A DNA stretch of 39,607 nucleotides from positions 1-39,607 of the forward strand of contig CALVYQ010000011.1 in assembly GCA_944372335.1 (NCBI GenBank). Direction: 5' to 3'. Shown piece by piece: positions 1 to 7,941 of this stretch. Positions within the stretch are counted from its first letter, which is position 1, and every line of letters begins with the position of its first letter. Both the position numbers and the translations under genes were made by a program. Source of the DNA: an uncultured Clostridia bacterium (GTDB lineage Bacteria; Bacillota; Clostridia; Christensenellales; UBA1242). The notes under the pieces were generated by a model. It did not search any database. It was given only the letters and a program-made list of their open reading frames with translations, and had not been told where the DNA came from.

Positions 1-89
1 TATTTTAAGATAAAACTTAATTTATACTCTTTTCTTTCTCTAAAAATACCGCTAGTTTCAAAATTGCTTGACTAAAATAAAGCTGTTTT

Positions 90-506
90 TTAATCTTCGT
101 CTTTAACTTCTTTCAGAGCTTTTTTAGCTTCTTTTTCTTTTCTTTTATAATAATCGTCTATAGCACTTTGTATTGTTTCTTCTGCCATAACAGAGCAATA
201 TGCCTTTTTGTCTGGAAGTTCTCCAATTATTTTTAAAACATCTTGATTTGTTATCTGTAAGGCTTCCTCAATTGTCTTTCCTTTCACTAAATCACAAGTA
301 ACATCTGCTGAAACAATGGAAGCACAACAACCAAAGGTTTTAAATTTTGCATTTTCTATAATATTATTTTCGTTAATTTTAAGATATAAACGAGTGAGTT
401 CGTTGCAATTTTCTTTGACAACCTCTCCTATGGCGTTTGCTCCATGCATACCCCCAGCGTTTGTTGGATATTGAAATCTCTCCATAATATATCTATTATA
501 ATACAT
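90..506 (-). CDS. nifU: NifU/IscU-type Fe-S cluster scaffold protein
   Basis: A 138-residue protein of the IscU/NifU N-terminal family, which holds a nascent iron-sulfur cluster built with sulfur from the adjacent cysteine desulfurase. Three ligand-type cysteines are visible: one in KENCNE (about residue 34), one or two in KTFGCCAS (about 60-61), and one in KAYCSVMAEE (about 104). In most family members the first reads CGD. Here it reads CNE, so the usual aspartate is a glutamate. The C-terminal 20 residues are a charged Lys/Glu tail. The ATG at 506 has GGGAGG about 7 bases upstream, and that site is formed by the last Gly-Arg codons of nifS. The stop of nifS and this start lie within 7 bases, so the two are co-translated. 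A second ATG (residue 8) is possible. Confident in family; no nitrogenase link is implied. Confidence 0.9.
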   Translation of the reverse strand: MYYNRYIMERFQYPTNAGGMHGANAIGEVVKENCNELTRLYLKINENNIIENAKFKTFGCCASIVSADVTCDLVKGKTIEEALQITNQDVLKIIGELPDKKAYCSVMAEETIQSAIDDYYKRKEKEAKKALKEVKDED

Positions 507-507
507 A

Positions 508-1680
508 TTATATCCTCCCTGCTTGAATTGGTGAAATAGCTCTTAGTTTTGCCACAGCTTTTGCAAGCTCGTCAACAACATAATCGACATCTGCTTTGCT
601 GATATTTGTGCCAAAAGAAAATCTAATTGAGCCTTGTGCAATATCGCTTGGAATTTGCATTGCTTCAAGAACATGAGATGGTAATAGAGATTTAGAAGTG
701 CAAGCAGAACCTGTTGAAACACAAATTCCTGCAAGGTCTAAAAGCATTAAAAGAGCCTCTCCTTCGATTCCATAGAAAGATATGTTCACTATGGCGTTAG
801 ATTTTTGATATTGATGACCATTTATCTGATAAAATTCCACTTTTTCAGCCAATTTCTCAAGAAAATAGTCACGAATTATCTTTAATTTTCTGTTTGTGAT
901 GATGTAATTTTTTGTGGCAAGCTCAACCGCTTTACCAAGTCCTGCAATTCCTGGAACATTTTCTGTGCCAGAACGCATATTTCTTTCCTGATTTCCGCCA
1001 TAAGTTATCGGCTCAAACTTTATGCCAGATTTAACATAGAGAGCCCCCACCCCTTTTGGCCCGTGTATTTTGTGAGCAGATAAGCTCAAAAGGTCGATTT
1101 CCATATCTTGCACATCAATTTTAACTTGACCAATCGCTTGAACGGCATCGGTATGAAAGATTATGCCGTAATCATGAGCAATTTTCGCAATAGATTTAAT
1201 GTTTTGTATTGTTCCAACTTCATTATTTACAGACATAATTGAAATTAAAATAGTGTCCTTTCTTATTGAATGTAGAAGGTCAGGTAAACTAACAAGGCCA
1301 CTTTTATCAACAGGAAGATAGGTCACTTCATAACCTTCTTTTTCTAACTCTTTGCAAGCATTAAGCACTGCGTGATGCTCAATTTGGCTTGTTATTATGT
1401 GCTTCCCTTTCTCAGCATAAGCGTGAGCAACACCAATAATTGCCAAATTATCCGCCTCAGTTCCTCCACTCGTGAAGTAGATTTCAGTTGACTTTTGGGC
1501 ATTTATCCCCTCACGAACTCTGTCTCTTGCTTTATCAACTATGCTCATTGCAGTGCGTCCAAAACTGTGAATTGAGCCAGCATTGCCGTATAGCACATTA
1601 AAGCAAGGCATCATTTCGTTTAATACCTCTTGTGAAACATAAGTTGTAGAAGCATTATCCAAATAAATTTTTCTATCCAT
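508..1680 (-). CDS. nifS: Cysteine desulfurase (NifS/IscS family)
   Basis: A 390-residue PLP-dependent cysteine desulfurase, normal length for the family. It removes sulfur from cysteine as an enzyme persulfide and passes it to the scaffold encoded just downstream. Visible landmarks are YLDNASTT at the N-terminus, GGTEADN near 72-78, the EHHAV histidine near 102-103, the PLP lysine in SAHKIHGPKG (Lys204), RSGTEN near 236-241 and the catalytic loop STGSACTS with Cys327. The long active-site loop is of the group I (NifS/IscS) type, not the SufS type. The gene begins a two-gene operon with nifU and has its own predicted promoter just upstream. No iscR, iscA or hscBA gene is nearby. This is the minimal arrangement common in clostridia. 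Confidence 0.95.
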   Translation of the reverse strand: MDRKIYLDNASTTYVSQEVLNEMMPCFNVLYGNAGSIHSFGRTAMSIVDKARDRVREGINAQKSTEIYFTSGGTEADNLAIIGVAHAYAEKGKHIITSQIEHHAVLNACKELEKEGYEVTYLPVDKSGLVSLPDLLHSIRKDTILISIMSVNNEVGTIQNIKSIAKIAHDYGIIFHTDAVQAIGQVKIDVQDMEIDLLSLSAHKIHGPKGVGALYVKSGIKFEPITYGGNQERNMRSGTENVPGIAGLGKAVELATKNYIITNRKLKIIRDYFLEKLAEKVEFYQINGHQYQKSNAIVNISFYGIEGEALLMLLDLAGICVSTGSACTSKSLLPSHVLEAMQIPSDIAQGSIRFSFGTNISKADVDYVVDELAKAVAKLRAISPIQAGRI

Positions 1681-1705
1681 TTTATCCTCTTTTTATTCTA
1701 GTTAA

Positions 1706-1734
1706 ATTTTATCACGCTTAGTCCAAAAAGTCAA
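1706..1734 (-). promoter_or_regulatory. Predicted sigma-A promoter of nifS-nifU
   Basis: On the minus strand TTGACT (1734-1729) and TAAAAT (1711-1706) are separated by exactly 17 bases, with TGA directly before the -10 box (an extended -10). It lies about 25 bases upstream of the nifS start. A small inverted repeat, AAATATGA/TCATATTT at 1739-1760, sits between this promoter and the end of trxA and may separate the two units, but it lacks a T-run on the minus strand. Confidence 0.7.
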
Positions 1735-1768
1735 TACCAAATATGAAATCTATCATATTTTTTAAGCT

Positions 1769-2077
1769 TTACATAAGACTTTCAATTTTTGAAACAAGAA
1801 TATCTTTGTTAACAAGCCCAACTTGTTTTTCAACCATTTCGCCATTTTTAAAGAAAAATAGACATGGAATACTCATAACTCCAAACTGCCTTGCTAAATT
1901 TTCCTCGTCATCGACATTGACCTTATAAATTTCCACTTTATCTTTTAACTCATCTTTAACTTCTTCCAAAATTGGTGAAAGCATACGGCATGGCCCACAC
2001 CAATTGGCAAAAAAATCAACTACAACAAAGCCTTTACCTGTTTTTTCCTTAAAATTTTTCTCATTGATTAATTCCAT
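1769..2077 (-). CDS. trxA: Thioredoxin
   Basis: A 102-residue single-domain thioredoxin, the usual length. It is a cytoplasmic dithiol-disulfide reductant. The active site WCGPC places the redox pair at Cys27 and Cys30, the buried aspartate is in VVDFFANW, and the cis-proline is in SIPCLFFF. The start at 2077 is preceded by a run of nine G (2083-2091) that ends 5 bases before the ATG and is the only possible Shine-Dalgarno sequence. A predicted -10 box lies immediately upstream of this run. The gene sits between tcdA and nifS, 68 bases from the former, so read-through from the hsl operon is also possible. The unusual leader makes variable expression plausible. Confidence 0.95.
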   Translation of the reverse strand: MELINEKNFKEKTGKGFVVVDFFANWCGPCRMLSPILEEVKDELKDKVEIYKVNVDDEENLARQFGVMSIPCLFFFKNGEMVEKQVGLVNKDILVSKIESLM

Positions 2078-2082
2078 ATATT

Positions 2083-2124
2083 CCCCCCCCCAAAAATTAT
2101 ATGTTTATTATCTTCTATTTTAAA
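2083..2124 (-). promoter_or_regulatory. trxA promoter with a nine-G tract at the start site
   Basis: On the minus strand TTTAAA (2124-2119), a 17-base spacer and TATAAT (2101-2096) form a plausible sigma-A promoter. The expected transcription start, about 7 bases downstream near 2089, falls inside G9 (2091-2083). The same G9 then acts as the Shine-Dalgarno sequence, 5 bases before the trxA ATG. The promoter call is moderate because the -35 box matches 4 of 6 positions. The homopolymer itself is directly visible. Confidence 0.55.
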
Positions 2125-2145
2125 TCTTTTGCTAAAAATAGGTGT

Positions 2146-2814
2146 TTATTTTATTAATTCATTTACGATATATGCACAAATAACACAGCCACACATCGTT
2201 GGGTAATATGCAATACTGCCAACAGGAACTTTCTTTTCTGCCACGCTTTCACAGGCAACCACATTGAGTTTTTTTACACCATGTTCTTTTAGTTGTTTTC
2301 TCATAATTTTTGCGAGCCCATCGTTGGAAGTTTTATAGATATCCAAAACTTTGAAATTTGGCAAATCATATCTATTTCCTGCTCCCATAGCTGAAATTAT
2401 TGGAATTTCGTTTTTATAGCAGTAATCACATAAATCAACCTTATCTTTAACGCTGTCAATCGCATCAACAACAAAGGTATCGTTTGAGATGAGGTTATAG
2501 ATATTTTCTTTTGTCAATCTTGTGCTAAATTTCTCAACTTGGCAATTTGGATTGATATCTAAAATCATATCGTATAACACATCAGTTTTATTTTTTCCAA
2601 CAGTCTTTGTGTTTGCAACAACTTGCCTGTTGATGTTCGTTTCATCTACTTTATCAAAATCTACTAACCTTAGCCTTCCAATACCGCATCTAGCAAGCAT
2701 AACTGCCGTTATTCCGCCAACTCCACCAAGCCCTATCACCGTGACATAGGCATTTTTTAACTTTTCTAGGTTATCTTTTCCTATCAAAAGTTCGGTTCTG
2801 TCCGTCCACATCAT
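2146..2814 (-). CDS. tcdA: tRNA threonylcarbamoyladenosine dehydratase-like (TcdA/CsdL, ThiF-E1 fold)
   Basis: A 222-residue protein of the ThiF/MoeB/E1-like family. The TcdA branch uses ATP to cyclise t6A to ct6A at position 37 of ANN-decoding tRNAs. The Rossmann nucleotide loop reads VIGLGGVGG (residues 26-34), followed by RLRLVDFDKVDETNINRQ with the conserved Asp and Arg. The C-terminus keeps the YYPTMCGCVI region with a Cys pair. At 222 residues it is somewhat shorter than the roughly 250-270 usual for TcdA. It starts 6 bases after the hslU stop with AAGGA upstream; two adjacent ATGs make the exact first residue ambiguous. It is the last gene of the topA-trmFO-hslV-hslU group. The alternative is another E1-like sulfur-transfer adenylyltransferase, but no ubiquitin-like partner gene is nearby. 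Confidence 0.85.
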   Translation of the reverse strand: MMWTDRTELLIGKDNLEKLKNAYVTVIGLGGVGGITAVMLARCGIGRLRLVDFDKVDETNINRQVVANTKTVGKNKTDVLYDMILDINPNCQVEKFSTRLTKENIYNLISNDTFVVDAIDSVKDKVDLCDYCYKNEIPIISAMGAGNRYDLPNFKVLDIYKTSNDGLAKIMRKQLKEHGVKKLNVVACESVAEKKVPVGSIAYYPTMCGCVICAYIVNELIK

Positions 2815-2820
2815 ATATCC

Positions 2821-4116
2821 TTATAGCACATATTTTTTAAGGTCAAATTTTTGATTTTTGTCCTTAAAGGTCTTTTGAACATACTCACGGTCAATAACAA
2901 CCTTGGTCATTGGGTGTTCGCCTGTTGCATTGAAGGAGATATCTTCAAGAAGTGCTTCCATAATTGTATGCAGTCTGCGTGCTCCTAAATCTTCGCTTGT
3001 TTCATTTTCATTAGCAGCAAGCGTTGCGATTTCATCAAGAGCATCATCTTTAAATTCAAGGTCAATATTGTCAACCTTTAAAAGATTGGCGTACTGAAGC
3101 GTCACAGCATTCTTTGGTGCAGTAAGAATTTTCTTGAAGTCCTTTTGTGTCAAACTTTCAAGCTCCACTCGAATTGGAAATCTACCTTGAAGTTCTGGTA
3201 TCATATCTTCCATCTTAGCAACATGAAAAGCCCCTGCTGCAATAAAGAGGATAAAGTCAGTTTTCACATTGCCATATTTTGTAGGCACAGTGCTTCCTTC
3301 AACAATAGGAAGTATATCTCTTTGCACGCCCTCTCTTGAAACATCGGCACTGTTTGTTGCCTGACTTTTTCCTATAATTTTATCAATTTCGTCTATAAAG
3401 ATAATGCCCTGCTCCTCTGCAAGAGAGATGGCCTCTTCATTGACGTTGTCCATATCAATAACCTTCTCTGTTTCCTCTTGCAAAAGTAGGTCACGTGCGT
3501 GGCGGACGCTCATCTTCTTTTTCTTATGCTTTGGTGGTTGAAGCCCATCAAACATAGAGCCTAAGTTTATCTCATTTCCGCCAAAAGCCATAATTGGTTT
3601 TGGATTATCTAAAACACTAACTTCAACTATTTCATCTTCACATTTACCTGAATGTAGTTCACTTTCAAGATCCTCACGCTTCACCTCAACGGTGGTTACA
3701 CGTCTATTTTGATAGATGGCGTCAATAAGCTTATTTTCCACAATTGGCATTACCTTATTTTCCACCTCTTTCTTCTTTTGGTCTTTTACCATACGAACAG
3801 CAACTTCCACCAAATCTCTGACCATACTTTCGACATCTCTGCCAACATAGCCAACTTCGGTATATTTTGTTGCCTCGACTTTCACAAAAGGTGCTCCCAC
3901 AAGTTTAGCAAGACGCCTTGCAATCTCCGTTTTACCAACACCGGTAGGCCCACGCATCACGATGTTTTTTGGAGTTATTTCATCTCTTATCTCTGCCGGC
4001 AAATGGCTTCTGCGATACCTATTTCTTAGTGCCACAGCAACCGCACGTTTAGCCTTACTTTGACCGACAATGTATTTATCAAGTTCGTTGACAATCTGTT
4101 TTGGTGTGTAATTCAT
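2821..4116 (-). CDS. hslU: HslU, AAA+ unfoldase of the HslUV protease
   Basis: A 431-residue AAA+ ATPase that unfolds substrates and feeds them into HslV. Walker A is GPTGVGKT (56-63), the pore loop is GYVG (89-92), and Walker B is IIFIDE (238-243). The inserted I-domain lies about residues 105-235. Sensor and arginine-finger segments follow, with PELQGRFPIRVEL and the late motif EDLGARRLHT. The C-terminus KKYVL has the hydrophobic end that docks between HslV subunits in this family. It lies 40 bases downstream of hslV and directly before tcdA on the same strand. The order hslV-hslU downstream of topA and trmFO matches that of Bacillus relatives, though no codY follows here. Confidence 0.96.
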   Translation of the reverse strand: MNYTPKQIVNELDKYIVGQSKAKRAVAVALRNRYRRSHLPAEIRDEITPKNIVMRGPTGVGKTEIARRLAKLVGAPFVKVEATKYTEVGYVGRDVESMVRDLVEVAVRMVKDQKKKEVENKVMPIVENKLIDAIYQNRRVTTVEVKREDLESELHSGKCEDEIVEVSVLDNPKPIMAFGGNEINLGSMFDGLQPPKHKKKKMSVRHARDLLLQEETEKVIDMDNVNEEAISLAEEQGIIFIDEIDKIIGKSQATNSADVSREGVQRDILPIVEGSTVPTKYGNVKTDFILFIAAGAFHVAKMEDMIPELQGRFPIRVELESLTQKDFKKILTAPKNAVTLQYANLLKVDNIDLEFKDDALDEIATLAANENETSEDLGARRLHTIMEALLEDISFNATGEHPMTKVVIDREYVQKTFKDKNQKFDLKKYVL

Positions 4117-4156
4117 ATCTTTCTCCCTTTATTATCTAATATTTAGTAAATATTTA

Positions 4157-4696
4157 TTAAAGTTCTTCAACAATGATATTGTCATTTGTGAAAACACAAA
4201 TTTCGCTTGCTATTTTAAGCGATTTTAAGGCAATTTCCTTTGCAGAAAAGTCTGTGTTTTGCATAAGTGCTTTTCCAGCAGCAAGGGCATAATTTCCGCC
4301 CGAACCAATTGCGCAGACATCATCTTGTGGTTCAATAACATTTCCTGTGCCATCTAAAATTAAAATTTGGTCTTTGTCGGCAACAATCATGAGAGCCTCT
4401 AATTGTTTCATAATTTTGTTTGTTCGCCAAAGTTGTGCAAGCTCGACAGCACTACGCATCAAATTGCCTGCAAATTTATTTAGCATCTCTTCAAATCTCT
4501 CGCTGAGAGCAAATGCGTCTGCAACAGAACCAGCAAAGCCTATCACAACTTGATTATTGAATATTCTTCTAACCTTACGTGCGTTGTTTTTAAAAATAAT
4601 ACTATTTTGCATGGTAACTTGTCCGTCACCTGCGACAGCAATTTTTCCATTTCGCTTAACGGCACAAATGGTTGTTCCTCTGAAAATACTTTCCAT
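4157..4696 (-). CDS. hslV: HslV, peptidase subunit of the HslUV protease
   Basis: A threonine peptidase of the proteasome-beta fold. An in-frame ATG at 4750 exists, but 4696 is the better start: AAGGAG lies a few bases upstream, and it gives MESIFRG followed by TTICAV, a seven-residue propeptide ahead of the nucleophile Thr8. This matches the short propeptides of the family and leaves 179 residues, the usual size. Other visible landmarks are [34 protein letters not shown] and [16 protein letters not shown]. The 5' end overlaps the last 41 bases of the trmFO-like gene, so its translation is probably coupled to that gene. Confidence 0.95.
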   Translation of the reverse strand: MESIFRGTTICAVKRNGKIAVAGDGQVTMQNSIIFKNNARKVRRIFNNQVVIGFAGSVADAFALSERFEEMLNKFAGNLMRSAVELAQLWRTNKIMKQLEALMIVADKDQILILDGTGNVIEPQDDVCAIGSGGNYALAAGKALMQNTDFSAKEIALKSLKIASEICVFTNDNIIVEEL

Positions 4697-5849
4697 AATA
4701 GTTCTCCTTAAATTTTGTGATAGCATCACTTTCAACCGAAAACCTATCACTCTTTTTTATTATATCATAGTTTAAATTTAAAAGCATATAATTTAACACA
4801 CTTTTTTGTAATAATTTTTCGATAATGACACTTGTGCAAGAATTTTTTGGGCATTCTTGCAAATTTTTACCCTCCGCCTCGCTCATAAGATTGTATGCAA
4901 GGTAGTTTGCTACAAGCAAATTTTCATGCACACCGCCTATGCCTAAGAAACTCCCTCCAATAAAAAGGTTGTGATAATTTTTGACTTGTAAATATTTATT
5001 TAAACACGCACTTGAATGTAGGTAAGTACGTTTATAAAGCTTGCTAAACTCAGAAATACTAGCCCCTTTAAAGGCGTTTATTCCACCAATAAGTTTTGCT
5101 TGCTCTTCATCGCTTAGTGCAGAATAAAAATTGATTAAACTATAGTCACCGTCTTGCTTTTTTAACTTTATTGAAGCATAAGGCTTGGAGTTTTCGCTAA
5201 AGATAGGCCTAAGAAATGTGCGTAAAGAGTTATTTTCTGCTCGTTTTTCTACGCTTATCTCATTTAGAAGATTTGAGCTATCATAAAAGCTTCGATATCT
5301 TTTTAAATTATCGGATAATATTTTATATTCCTCTTCGTTTAGATTAACATGATAAAAATCATCATGGTCATGGTATAGATGTTTTAAATCTATATAAGCT
5401 AGCTCCATCGGTGCTGGGTGGAAATATTCAATCTTATTCTCGCCCACATATTTTGATAGATTTTCTATTAATAGTTTTGTGGTGTTGTTACCGGTTGAAA
5501 TCAATGAAAGCTCGTTTAAGTTAAGTTCAGTAAGTTCTGCATCAATAAAAGAGACATTGGAAAATTTTTTAAGAGAATCTTCCATTATTTTAACAAAATC
5601 ATGATCAATAGTTTCAAGATTAACTCCTAAACGCTTAGCTGTCAGAAAAGTAGGACTATTCCACGCTAAGAGCTCTTCTTGCATCTCCTTTTTAAAAGGT
5701 ATATCTCTTTCTATATGGCACATCGAAGGCTGTTCGTGATTAAAAATATGCACAACAAAGCCATTCCTTGCAAGAATATAAGCTACCTCTATTCCAACAA
5801 GTCCGCCACCAATTATTTTTATATATTTTTGCCTAACCTCGCCCGTCAA
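4656..5849 (-). CDS. TrmFO-like flavoprotein, divergent
   Basis: A 397-residue FAD protein resembling TrmFO (Gid), the folate-dependent tRNA uracil-54 methyltransferase, and found in its classical place between topA and hslV. The dinucleotide loop is [10 protein letters not shown] (12-21). Alignment from memory to Bacillus TrmFO continues through [18 protein letters not shown], the YRSFYD region, [20 protein letters not shown] and [20 protein letters not shown]. It is about 40 residues shorter than usual. The ELVCSNS motif with the first catalytic cysteine has become [10 protein letters not shown] (Cys44), and the GCMP segment carrying the second catalytic cysteine is absent, reading around [10 protein letters not shown]. 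The start is TTG at 5849, overlapping the topA stop as TTGA with GAGGAT upstream. It may be a weak, changed or lost TrmFO. Confidence 0.75.
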   Translation of the reverse strand: MTGEVRQKYIKIIGGGLVGIEVAYILARNGFVVHIFNHEQPSMCHIERDIPFKKEMQEELLAWNSPTFLTAKRLGVNLETIDHDFVKIMEDSLKKFSNVSFIDAELTELNLNELSLISTGNNTTKLLIENLSKYVGENKIEYFHPAPMELAYIDLKHLYHDHDDFYHVNLNEEEYKILSDNLKRYRSFYDSSNLLNEISVEKRAENNSLRTFLRPIFSENSKPYASIKLKKQDGDYSLINFYSALSDEEQAKLIGGINAFKGASISEFSKLYKRTYLHSSACLNKYLQVKNYHNLFIGGSFLGIGGVHENLLVANYLAYNLMSEAEGKNLQECPKNSCTSVIIEKLLQKSVLNYMLLNLNYDIIKKSDRFSVESDAITKFKENYYGKYFQRNNHLCR

Positions 5850-7927
5850 GCCTTATTATCCTCTTTCACATATTTACAGCTTGAACATCTGACGGTTTTG
5901 CCCTTTTTTATAAGGTAGTTATCACACTCTGGGCACTTTTCGCCTGTTGGAATATCCCAACTCATAAAGTTGCACCCATCTCTATCTTCGCAGGCATAAA
6001 AAGTCTTACCTCTTTTAGTTTTAAGTGCATAGACTTCTTTTCCGCAATTTGGACATATTCCTACGCTTTTTTTCTTCTCCTCCTCTTTTTCGTTATAAGG
6101 CATAATATTTCGACACTTTGGGAAATTAGAGCAACCCAAGAACTTGCCATATCTTCCCTCACGAAGTAGCATTTTGTGTCCACACTTTTCACAAATAATA
6201 TCCGTCTCAATCGGCTCGGCTTTCATAGTAACAGAAGAAGCATCGGCCTTTTCAAGCAAGCCTTTAAAGCCATTCCAAAAACTTGAAACGACATCATGCC
6301 AATCGTCTTTATTTTCAGCAATATCATCAAGTCTATTTTCCATGTGTGCTGTGAACTTGACATTAATAACGCCACTAAAAAACTTTTCAAGATATTCGGT
6401 AATTTTTCTGCCAAGCTCTGTTGGAACAAGAAACTTACCCTCTTTTTCACAATAACTTCTCGCTGTTAAAATGGTGATAGTAGCAGCATAAGTTGCAGGA
6501 CGGCCGATACCTTTTTCTTCCATCGCTTTAACCAGGCTAGCTTCAGTGTATCTAACAGGAGGCTTTGTGAATTTCTGTTCTTCTTTTATATCCTTAACAA
6601 CAAGCTTTTCGCCCTCTGATAATTTTGGAAGCTTACTTACATCTTGCTTTTTCTCTTTATCTTCATCGACAAATTCTTTATAGACGGCAGTATAACCCGC
6701 AAATTCCAAAGTTCTTCCACTTGCTTTGAAATTATACCCGCCTGCATCGATATTAACCACAACATTGTTATATTCTGCCTCTATCATTTGACTAGCCAAA
6801 AAGCGTTCATAGATAAGTTTATATAATCTATAATTATCCTTTGACAGACTATCTTGCACCATCTCAGGTGTGATTTGCATGGAAATAGGCCTTATTGCCT
6901 CGTGTGCATCTTGTGCATTCTTTTTCGCCACATAAATATTTGGCTTTTCTGGTAAATATTCTTTACCATATTTGTTTGCTATAAATTCCCGGCAAGCTTT
7001 TTGAGCGTCTTCAGAAACACGAGTAGAGTCGGTTCTTATATATGTGATAAGTGCTATCTTACCTTCGCCCTTAACCTCTACCCCCTCATATAACTCCTGA
7101 GCAGAAGCTGTGGTCTTTTTAAGGCTCATATTAAGTTTATTTAAAGCATCTTGTTGCATAGTGCTTGTTGTGAAAGGAGCTGGTGCGTGCGTCTTTGTCT
7201 TACTTTTCTTGACACTTTCAACAATAAAGTCACTGTTTTTAATGACCGATAAAGCCTCATCAACCTGTTGACGATTTTCAAGTTTTATCTTTTTGTTTTT
7301 ATATGCTTGCAATGTCGATTTAAAAGCTATGTTTGATTTCTCATGAAAAGCTGTAACATTCCAATATTCTTCTGGTTTGAAGTTTTCAATTTCTTTTTCT
7401 CTATCGACAACAAGTTTAAGAGCAACCGATTGCACTCTTCCTGCTGATAATTTTGGTGCAACTTTTTTTGAGATGATTGGTGAGAGTTTATAGCCCACAA
7501 TTCTATCCATCACACGGCGTGCCTGTTGAGCGTTGACTAAATTTAAATTGATAGCTCTTGAATTTTTAAGTGCTTTTTGAACGGCATTTTTAGAAATCTC
7601 GTTATATTCTATTCGGCAATTTTTATTTAAATCCAAGTTTAAAACATTGGCAATATGCCAAGCAATCGCCTCACCCTCACGGTCGGGGTCAGTTGCGATT
7701 AACACTTCTTCGGCTTTATCTGCTTTATGCTTAAGTTCGCTTATAAGTTCTTTTTTATCTGGTTTGTTTTCATAATGTGGTTGGAAATTATTATTTATAT
7801 CAATTGCAAAGCTTTTAACCGGCAAATCTCGTATATGACCTTTTGTAGCAAATACCTCATAGCCTTGACCAAGATATTTCTTTAATGTCTCCCTTTTTGC
7901 TGGGGCTTCAATAACAACAAGTTTCAA
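5846..7927 (-). CDS. topA: DNA topoisomerase I
   Basis: A 693-residue type IA topoisomerase, which relaxes negative supercoils. The N-terminal Toprim domain begins KLVVIEAPAKRETL, slightly altered from the usual VESPAK, and contains ATDPDREGEAIAWH (78-91) with the acidic metal ligands. The DNA-linking tyrosine is Tyr296 in LITYIRTDSTR. The C-terminal third has two clear Cys4-type zinc modules (CEKCGHKM with CSNFPKC; CPNCGKEV with CEDRDGC) and a last CPEC/CSSC pair. The start is TTG at 7927, with GGAG about 8 bases upstream and no better in-frame start. It lies 14 bases after dprA and overlaps the trmFO-like gene by 4 bases, so all are likely on one transcript. Confidence 0.95.
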   Translation of the reverse strand: MKLVVIEAPAKRETLKKYLGQGYEVFATKGHIRDLPVKSFAIDINNNFQPHYENKPDKKELISELKHKADKAEEVLIATDPDREGEAIAWHIANVLNLDLNKNCRIEYNEISKNAVQKALKNSRAINLNLVNAQQARRVMDRIVGYKLSPIISKKVAPKLSAGRVQSVALKLVVDREKEIENFKPEEYWNVTAFHEKSNIAFKSTLQAYKNKKIKLENRQQVDEALSVIKNSDFIVESVKKSKTKTHAPAPFTTSTMQQDALNKLNMSLKKTTASAQELYEGVEVKGEGKIALITYIRTDSTRVSEDAQKACREFIANKYGKEYLPEKPNIYVAKKNAQDAHEAIRPISMQITPEMVQDSLSKDNYRLYKLIYERFLASQMIEAEYNNVVVNIDAGGYNFKASGRTLEFAGYTAVYKEFVDEDKEKKQDVSKLPKLSEGEKLVVKDIKEEQKFTKPPVRYTEASLVKAMEEKGIGRPATYAATITILTARSYCEKEGKFLVPTELGRKITEYLEKFFSGVINVKFTAHMENRLDDIAENKDDWHDVVSSFWNGFKGLLEKADASSVTMKAEPIETDIICEKCGHKMLLREGRYGKFLGCSNFPKCRNIMPYNEKEEEKKKSVGICPNCGKEVYALKTKRGKTFYACEDRDGCNFMSWDIPTGEKCPECDNYLIKKGKTVRCSSCKYVKEDNKA

Positions 7928-7941
7928 ATGTCTTCTCCTTT

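Noticed and set aside
1-89. Any gene or terminator before nifU
   Set aside because: This short AT-rich stretch shows no clear stem-loop or coding sequence.
1739-1760. Inverted repeat after trxA as its terminator
   Set aside because: The T-run is on the plus strand, the wrong side for trxA, and the repeat adjoins the nifS promoter; kept only as a note.
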